From the NCBI RefSeq assembly GCF_017813335.1, contig NZ_JAGIYY010000011.1:78526-142525 (forward strand): a DNA stretch of 64,000 bases, given 5' to 3'. Source of the DNA: Tianweitania sediminis (GTDB lineage: Bacteria > Pseudomonadota > Alphaproteobacteria > Rhizobiales > Rhizobiaceae). Position 1 is the first letter of the stretch; each line of letters starts with the position of its first letter. The position numbers were made by a program, and so were the translations under genes. Positions 58,720-64,000 of the stretch are shown here, one piece after another. The notes under the pieces are model-generated. The model did not search any database. It saw only the letters and a list, made by a program, of their open reading frames with translations, and was not told where the DNA came from.

Positions 58720-60165
58720 ATGATTTCGAAGACGATGACGAGCAGGACCCTAGCTGCCGCGATGCTGCTTGGGACAAGTTCCTTCGCGCTGGCCCTAGAT
58801 GCCGGTATAGGCGCGGATCAGGGTGGCGGAGTTTCGGCCGGCGTGAGTGACGGTGGCCTAGGCGTTGGTGCCGGAATTGGAGGAGGCGACATCGGAGGCG
58901 TTTCCGCTGGCGTGGACGCAGGAGGCGTGGGATCGGCAGGTATTGGCACGGGCGGCGTTGACGCGGGGAGCGGAAGCCAGGGTGGCAGCGCGCAAGGCGG
59001 CGGCTTTGGAAGCGCGCAAGGTGGGGACGCGGAAGCTGGGGACGCCTCAACTGGCCGGGGTGGAGCGGCGATCGGCGGCTCGGGAGTTGGCGCTTCTGCC
59101 TTGAGCGGCGGCGATGCTACTTCGGGTATTGGGCTTGGTGCAGCGACTGGCGGGCTCGCGACGGGCGCCCATTCAAGAGGTGCTGAAGGCGGTTCAGCCA
59201 ACAGTGGTACGGCGACAAGCGGAAACGCAATCGGCGGCGCAGCGGTTGGTGGGCGCAGCGCTCGCGGCGGTGACGCGGTGAGTGGAGATGCAGAAAGCGG
59301 TCGCGCATCGGGCGGTCGAGCATCAAACACGAGCCGAGGCAGTGCCATTGGCGGCAACGCTACATCAGGAAGCGCTCGTAGCGGGGACGCCCAGGGCGGA
59401 ATGGCTTTCGGCCGCGATGCTGAAGGTGGTGCCGCCGAGACAGGTCTCGCACGCAGTGGATCAGCGACCGGCGGCACGGCAAACAATCAGGGGCGCGGAA
59501 CCGCTATTGGCGGCAACGGAACATCTGGCAAAGCCATAAGTGGGCGCGCGATCGGAGGGCAGGCGTTGGCTCGTAATGCCACAGGCGGAAACGCAACATC
59601 GGGCGATGCGACCTCCGGCGATGCCGCCGGCGGTAATGCCAACAGCCGGGGCGGGAACGGCAATGGCGCCGCGACGGGTGGCAACGCAACAAGCGGCGAT
59701 GCGACCTCAGGCGACGCGATGGGTGGCAATGCCACGAACAACGGGCGTGGCTCTGCAACCGGCGGAAACGCAACAAGCGGCGATGCGACCAGTGGTAACG
59801 CAACTGGCGGTAATGCCAACAGCGGCGGCAAGGGCGGCGGCTCGACCAATCCGGGCGGCGGGGGCGGTACAGATCCGGATGGGGGCAATGGCGGCAACCC
59901 TGGTGGCGGCACACCAGGCGGTGGGACTAGCCCTGGCGGCGGCAGCACTCCTGACGGCGGAACAAGCCCAAACGGCAGCGGCGAAGCTCCGGACGGGGGC
60001 GGAAATGTAGACCCGGGTCAAACCGGAGGAATACCTGACACGTCCGGCGAAAGCCCCAGCAGGGGTACTTCACCCAACGCAAGAAGCGGTGACTCGCGCT
60101 CACGAGATGCTTGTGGAAACGATATCTTCTTGGCAACCAGAGCTTCAGAAACTGTATGTCGCTGA
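58720..60165 (+). CDS. Secreted glycine-rich repeat protein (second, larger copy)
   Basis: 481 residues. Signal peptide about 1-25 (ending SFALA). Residues 26-100 are Gly/Val/Ala rich with a GVSAGV and GIGxGG rhythm. Residues 103-370 carry the same pentad pattern and 28-residue units as the first copy, best seen at 288-370 (GGNATSGDATSGDA repeated). A Gly/Pro/Ser linker covers 375-440, and a different tail (441-481) has Cys465 and Cys480, possibly a disulfide. AAAGGA precedes the ATG. A terminator follows. Probably cotranscribed with the first copy. Confidence 0.8.
   Translation: MISKTMTSRTLAAAMLLGTSSFALALDAGIGADQGGGVSAGVSDGGLGVGAGIGGGDIGGVSAGVDAGGVGSAGIGTGGVDAGSGSQGGSAQGGGFGSAQGGDAEAGDASTGRGGAAIGGSGVGASALSGGDATSGIGLGAATGGLATGAHSRGAEGGSANSGTATSGNAIGGAAVGGRSARGGDAVSGDAESGRASGGRASNTSRGSAIGGNATSGSARSGDAQGGMAFGRDAEGGAAETGLARSGSATGGTANNQGRGTAIGGNGTSGKAISGRAIGGQALARNATGGNATSGDATSGDAAGGNANSRGGNGNGAATGGNATSGDATSGDAMGGNATNNGRGSATGGNATSGDATSGNATGGNANSGGKGGGSTNPGGGGGTDPDGGNGGNPGGGTPGGGTSPGGGSTPDGGTSPNGSGEAPDGGGNVDPGQTGGIPDTSGESPSRGTSPNARSGDSRSRDACGNDIFLATRASETVCR
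59026..59829 (+). repeat. Degenerate pentad/28-residue coding repeats
   Basis: Region coding residues 103-370 of the larger glycine-rich protein. The last three units are closest to the consensus and to each other, while earlier ones are drifted. The larger protein seems to have gained copies at the 3' side. Confidence 0.75.
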
Positions 60166-60181
60166 CACCGTGAAGAAACGA

Positions 60182-60210
60182 ACGCCGGTGGCTCACGCCA
60201 CCGGCGTTTT
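60182..60210 (+). terminator. Rho-independent terminator after the glycine-rich pair
   Basis: ACGCCGGTGGC and GCCACCGGCGT form a perfect 11-pair stem with a TCAC loop, followed by TTT. It lies 16 bases after the stop codon and separates the pair from the Crp/Fnr gene. Confidence 0.85.
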
Positions 60211-60324
60211 AGCCCCACTGGATACAGGTGGGCGACCGGCGCCCTCTGCTTAACCTTCAGCGCTGAAACTTCTTTTCTGCTCAAAGCCCTCGTACTAAAG
60301 AAGGGGTTAAGGAGACGCCCAATC

Positions 60325-61086
60325 TTGATCAACCCGCTTATCATGTACCTTCAGAGGAGGGATCACCTTTCGATAGAAGAAATCGCTGTACTCGAAAATT
60401 TGACGCAGCGCCGTGATTTTGTCCTCAAGGGCAATGAAATTGTCAAACAAGGCAGTCACCCTACAGAAAGCTTCGTCTTGATCCAAGGGGCCACGTTTCG
60501 AGAGCATCACCTCCGAAAAGGCGCCCGAATGATCAGCGCAATGCATATCGCAGGCGACTTCGTTGATCTTCACAGCACACTGCTTGGAAAAATGGATCAC
60601 GCTGTTGTGGCGGCCTCGAACTGCATCATATCACGTGTTGCTCACGCCGATCTCCGTGAGATCGCAGACGAGCATCCACACCTTCGACGTCTTCTGTGGA
60701 CGACCATTGCAACGGATGCAGCCACCCACCGTACCGCTATTACAGTGAAAGGGCGGCTCACCCCTCCTGCGCGTATCGCTCACTTGGTATGTGAACTTTA
60801 CTTGCGACTAGAGACAGTCGGACTGGCGGGAAACTGGACCTTCACAATTCCAGTTTATCAAACAGATCTTGCAGACATGTTTGGGATGTCGACCATACAT
60901 CTTAATAGGAGCCTACAGGCTCTGCGCAACACAGGTGCGCTCTCCTGGCAAGGCTCGCAAGTCGTCATTCATGATTGGGATCAGTTGGCACATCTGGCGG
61001 AGTTCGACGCGACCTACCTGAACTTGAACTTTTCACCCGCACAACATTCGTCGACTCCGAAGATTTCCCAGCTTATCGCTGACTAG
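60325..61086 (+). CDS. Crp/Fnr-family transcriptional regulator
   Basis: 253 residues. The N-terminal half is a cyclic-nucleotide-like sensor: VLKGNEIVKQGSHPTESFVLIQGATFREHHLRKGARMISAMHIAGDFVDLHSTLL, a degenerate phosphate-binding cassette. The C-terminal winged helix is YQTDLADMFGMSTIHLNRSLQALRNTGALSWQGSQVVI. The Fnr cysteine cluster is absent. A TTG start at 60325 fits the GGAG ten bases upstream; the first ATG would be at 60343. Its position right behind the glycine-rich pair suggests it may control them. Confidence 0.9.
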   Translation: MINPLIMYLQRRDHLSIEEIAVLENLTQRRDFVLKGNEIVKQGSHPTESFVLIQGATFREHHLRKGARMISAMHIAGDFVDLHSTLLGKMDHAVVAASNCIISRVAHADLREIADEHPHLRRLLWTTIATDAATHRTAITVKGRLTPPARIAHLVCELYLRLETVGLAGNWTFTIPVYQTDLADMFGMSTIHLNRSLQALRNTGALSWQGSQVVIHDWDQLAHLAEFDATYLNLNFSPAQHSSTPKISQLIAD

Positions 61087-61376
61087 GCAGTGGCTCTACT
61101 GCCCGTTGCACAGTGTGTTGTCAGAAAGTGCCAGTCTACCAGAAGCAGCCAGCGCTACCGCAATATCAACTGGCGTTTGCAGCCCGATCTCGGCTCGGAT
61201 ATCTTTGCTTCCTGCGACCATCCAGCTATCCCTTCTCGGCAGAAGGTTCCCTCTTCCATAACCGGGAGCTGAAAATAGGCGCAGCCGATCCGACCAGGAT
61301 CCGCGTGGCGCGACCGACTTGTCACCACTTTGGAATGTGCTTGATCACACATCAGGCGCCGCAAAGTAGCGCATCC

Positions 61377-62339
61377 TTAACCGCTCACAGCAGCCTTGAG
61401 CCTCCTCCAGATCGGCGACAGCACCTTTTCGGCGAACGGTATCAAGATCGTGCCCAAAGCCAGGCCAAACAAGCCGAACCCCGCGGTTTCACCGAGCCAG
61501 CCGAGCATGGGACTCGCCACGCCCGCAAGCTCGCCAGCATGCTCGACGGCTTCAGCTGGACCATGGAAGCCGAATTTACCCATTCCATGCACGACTATGC
61601 TGCCACCCACCCAGATCATGGCAGCGGTTCCCACCACACCCAAGACCGTCATTACCGTTGGCATTGCTTTCACGAGCGAACGGCCGAAAGCGCGCCCCAG
61701 CGACGTCAACGCGTGACGCGTCAGATAAAGTCCGATGTCATCTAGCCGCACCAGAAGTGCCACTGCACCATAAACCAGCATCGTGATCCCGACGCCTACC
61801 ACCGCCAGAACAATGGCTTGTGTCAGAACGCCCACGGCGGGGATCGTCGCCAAAGCGATCGTCATGATCTCGGCCGACAAGATGAAATCCGTCTTGACCG
61901 CGCTCGCCACCTGTTCGTCTTCCCGGCTAGTCGGGTTGAGGGCGACGGGCGTCAGGTTCTCCTCATGGGCACTCGCCTGATGCGGCGCCAAAGCGTGGTA
62001 GACCTTCTCCGCCCCCTCATAACAAAGATAAGCGCCACCGAGCATTAGGAGCGGCGTGATTGCCGCGGGAAGGAAAAAGCTCAATACCAGCGCCGCCGGA
62101 AGCAAGAACAGCAGCTTGTTGCGCAGCGAGCCGAGCGCAATCTTGCCCACGATGGGAAGTTCACGCGTGGCTGCGAACCCATCCACGTAGCGCGGCGTGA
62201 CGGCCGCATCGTCGATGACCGCGCCCGTCGCCTTGATGCCGGCTTTGGTTGCCATACCGGCAACGTCGTCAACAGAAGCCGCCGCCACCTTGGTGATACC
62301 GGCAATGTCGTCGAGAAGACCAAGCAATCCGATGCTCAT
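61377..62339 (-). CDS. DUF808 (YedI-like) membrane protein
   Basis: 320 residues: MSIGLLGLLDDIAGITKVAAASVDDVAGMATKAGIKATGAVIDDAAVTPRYVDGFAATRELPIVGKI is the exact DUF808 opening. Five to six hydrophobic segments follow, for example LLFLLPAALVLSFFLPAAITPLLMLGGAYL, and EDEQVASAVKTDFILSAEIMTIAL is the family core. I start at the ATG at 62339, which has GGAGG upstream. Function unknown; a transport role is only suspected. Confidence 0.92.
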   Translation of the reverse strand: MSIGLLGLLDDIAGITKVAAASVDDVAGMATKAGIKATGAVIDDAAVTPRYVDGFAATRELPIVGKIALGSLRNKLLFLLPAALVLSFFLPAAITPLLMLGGAYLCYEGAEKVYHALAPHQASAHEENLTPVALNPTSREDEQVASAVKTDFILSAEIMTIALATIPAVGVLTQAIVLAVVGVGITMLVYGAVALLVRLDDIGLYLTRHALTSLGRAFGRSLVKAMPTVMTVLGVVGTAAMIWVGGSIVVHGMGKFGFHGPAEAVEHAGELAGVASPMLGWLGETAGFGLFGLALGTILIPFAEKVLSPIWRRLKAAVSG

Positions 62340-62420
62340 TTGCGTCAGCCTCCAAGTTTCGACAGGATGAACGCCGCTCCGACCTTTAGGCTCCTGATAG
62401 CCAAGTGAGCGCAGCTCCAG

Positions 62421-62436
62421 ATCCAAGCGCTTGGAT
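62421..62436. promoter_or_regulatory. Perfect 16-base palindrome upstream of the DUF808 gene
   Basis: ATCCAAGCGCTTGGAT is fully self-complementary with no spacer. It stands 82 bases before the DUF808 start codon in a 177-base gap, a suitable place for an operator. Confidence 0.45.
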
Positions 62437-62516
62437 CCTCCTTGAACCATGAAGGGCCGTCAGAATTCTAAACTCTGAGCGCGCTCATCCGAGATCGGCA
62501 CGAAGCTGCCCTACTA

Positions 62517-63405
62517 TCACGCCTCATCGTAGGCGCGCCGGTCCCACTTCAAATCCGTCATCAACTCAGGCTCGATGCTAATACCGTCATCGAACTTGTT
62601 GATGTGTTCCGCGAGCATCTCCCGAACTGCAACGATGGCCTTCTTCTTCCCCTCGCAGCGTCTGTGATGCCGCTGAATGGCCGTATAGATCCCATCGTCA
62701 GCATGGCTGTTGATCTCGACTATCGCGTACCAGATGCCCTTTCCTGTTCGGCGCCGCCGCTTCACCTCAAGATGCCAGTCAGCAAATTCGGCGAGAGCCT
62801 TGTATAACTCAGGGAAGTCCGGATCCTCCTCACCGCGCTCTCTCGCCTCCGCAACGAACGACTGAGGCTGGGCTCTGTCAGCTCGGTAATCGACCGGGTC
62901 ATGGTCCAGAAAGGCTCTTCCGCCTTCCTCATTGCGCTTTTCACTTCCCATGTCAGAGGCGGCTTCTTTGGCTTAGTCGCTACCAGCGTGCGGAGCCTAT
63001 CCAGCTTCTTCTTCGGCCAGATGTCGGCGATGATCCGCTCGATGTCTGCAGAGGTTGGCTGCCAGCGAAACTCATCATCGTGCTTTTTCTTCGACGTCTT
63101 AGGTCTAAGGGCTACAACGGTCTCGTTTCGTTCGAACGAAGGCAAACTGTCCGAGGCCAGCATCATCTGTCGGTCTAAGCCTTCAGAGATTGAACCTTCA
63201 TCATCGAAGACCTAGATGTTGCCGCTGACCTGCCCAAGATCACGCGGTTGTCCGTCTTCATGGTTGACGCTGACGATTAGCACCCGTTACCGAGTACCAG
63301 CATACTGATGAAGCTTGCCGCCCTGACCTACATCTCGTCGATAAGGCGGCTGGTGAGCTTCAACGGCTCCCCGTCATCGGGGAAAGGGTAGAACCGCACT
63401 GCCAC
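62517..63405 (-). pseudogene. Decayed gene of unknown function, about 295 codons
   Basis: A GTG at 63405 preceded by TAGGAG opens AVRFYPFPDDGEPLKLTSRLIDEM, then stops. After a frameshift the next frame reads GQGGKLHQYAGTR, a TAA, RVLIVSVNHEDGQPRDLGQVSGNI, a TAG, and VFDDEGSISEGLDRQMMLASDSLPSFERNETVVAL, continuing through WKPTSAD-like and IERIIADIWPKKKLDRLRTLV. A second frameshift near 62900 leads to PDFPELYKALAEFADWHLEVKRRR and the end MTDLKWDRRAYDEA. Two nonsense codons and two frameshifts in one otherwise continuous protein show a broken gene. No family name is known to me. Confidence 0.75.
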
Positions 63406-63655
63406 GAGAACTCCTACGCAAGATTTGTAAGAGCAGAACCTAGCAACCCTCGGAATGCACGATCAAGACGGCGCCGATATGTCTGTGCACTTACTTCCGA
63501 AGGTAGCTCATCGATCCGCTGTCCGTCATGCGGTAGCACCGCGTCGTCCAACACAGTACCGCCCGCTGCGGCACGAGCATCCCGCCTGCCTCGAACCGCC
63601 GCGTTGCATGTCTGAAGAACCGCTTCCGAGCAGGACCAACCCGCCGTTCGGCAGG

Positions 63656-63839
63656 CTAACCTTCAAAAGAAGCTGAGCAGTTCATCTTGCTGCCGCTTAC
63701 CGAGCCATCGTTGCAGATGAAGGCGCGCCCTTGGCTATGGGAAATGTCGTCCTTTGCTTCCAAAGCAGGGCGTGTTTGCGGCTGCGGCAACCGAGAGACC
63801 TGCCGCAAGGATCAGGGCAGAAGCCAATGCTGGCAGCAT
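63656..63839 (-). pseudogene. Frameshifted small Cys-containing secreted protein
   Basis: An ATG at 63839 opens a signal peptide (MLPALASALILAAGLSVAAA) followed by NTPCFGSK. An extra base then shifts the frame; the other frame continues DDISHSQGRAFICNDGSVSGSKMNCSASF to the stop at 63656. The C-x-GS-K-x-x-ISH, F-x-CNDGS-x-S-x-SK pattern belongs to a small periplasmic protein family common in Rhizobiales, of unknown function. Another cysteine of the pattern is replaced by serine. Confidence 0.6.
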
Positions 63840-63878
63840 GGCCCTTCAGTAAGCTGACCTCCCATGTTGCTTATCCTC

Positions 63879-64000
63879 TGACGTTGCCCCCGTGGATGCC
63901 TTCGGTTTGAACTGGACTCCGTCGACAGGAGACGGAGATGAAGAGAAGCCGGTTCACGGAAGACCAGATCATCGGTGTGCTGAAGGAGCACCAGGCGGGA
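63879..64000 (+). mobile_element. Left end of an IS3-family insertion sequence
   Basis: The terminal inverted repeat probably begins TGACGTTGCCCCC at 63879, as IS3 elements start with TG and a CCCC run. The orfA frame starts at 63938 and is cut by the window edge. Only the left end is visible, so the subgroup and any target duplication cannot be checked. Confidence 0.75.
63938..64000 (+). CDS. IS3-family transposase OrfA, N-terminal fragment (window edge)
   Basis: MKRSRFTEDQIIGVLKEHQAG is the start of the helix-turn-helix OrfA of IS3/IS407-type elements, with GGAG before the ATG. The remaining part and OrfB lie outside the window. Confidence 0.85.
   Translation, partial: MKRSRFTEDQIIGVLKEHQAG

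Noticed and set aside
58007..59829. CRISPR-like regular repetition
   Set aside because: The repeats are translated, drift at third codon positions, and have no identical repeats with unique spacers.
63455..63676. 73-codon plus-strand frame
   Set aside because: No ribosome site, no family, unusual composition, and it overlaps the secreted-protein remnant on the other strand.

Overview
The window looks like a chromosome segment of an alphaproteobacterium of the Rhizobiales/Hyphomicrobiales, probably close to the Phyllobacteriaceae. GC content is high and GTG/TTG starts occur. The order ubiE-ubiB-coaBC, the TIGR02281-type aspartic protease, DUF6894 and DUF465 proteins, and several small Rhizobiales-type secreted proteins all fit. 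The placement rests on family recognition from memory, not on a search.

Layout. (1) 1-11 kb, housekeeping: nucleoside salvage (deoA fragment, upp, add), ubiquinone biosynthesis (ubiE, ubiB), coaBC, a GNAT enzyme, an ArsR regulator with two SRPBCC/AHSA1 proteins, a 1-Cys-type peroxiredoxin and slyX. (2) 11-23 kb, uptake and hydrolysis of nitrogenous compounds: two amidase-signature hydrolases, a putrescine-type ABC importer, a YtcJ-type amidohydrolase, a MOFRL glycerate kinase, an orphan BMP-type binding protein and msrA. (3) tRNA-Ser(GGA) at 23.7 kb marks the left side of a 22-kb catabolic block. On the minus strand an unbroken series runs from acyl-CoA dehydrogenase through enoyl-CoA hydratase, CaiB CoA-transferase, a thiolase-like protein, a DUF35 protein and a Liv-type ABC importer to an SDR and a broken acyl-CoA ligase. 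Divergent from it are hyuA-hyuB. A thioesterase, a second CoA-transferase, a FadR-type GntR regulator and a tct transporter operon with an inserted esterase follow. Related TGGTC/GACCA sequences lie in three promoter regions of this block, which suggests one regulon for import, CoA activation and breakdown of an unidentified carboxylic acid or ester.

(4) 46-50 kb, a compact operon facing an OxyR-like LysR regulator: DUF465 protein, unknown protein, frameshifted membrane protein, TerC-family protein, SbtA-type bicarbonate transporter and a PII-like protein. The regulator resembles OxyR closely but lacks both redox cysteines, while an OxyR-spaced box sits in its promoter. (5) 50-64 kb, a looser accessory arm: a CHASE4-GGDEF-EAL protein, small secreted or membrane proteins, decayed genes (SRAP/HMCES, LigD-type DNA ligase, a long unknown gene, a cysteine-rich secreted protein), two secreted Gly/Ala/Ser/Thr-rich proteins built from a 28-residue repeat followed by a Crp/Fnr regulator, a DUF808 protein, and the start of an IS3-family element at the right edge.

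The best candidates for something new are the Cys-less OxyR/TerC/SbtA/PII module and the paired 28-residue-repeat secreted proteins. The shared operator and the thiolase-like protein lacking catalytic residues in the catabolic block come next. No CRISPR array, rRNA or prophage was seen.
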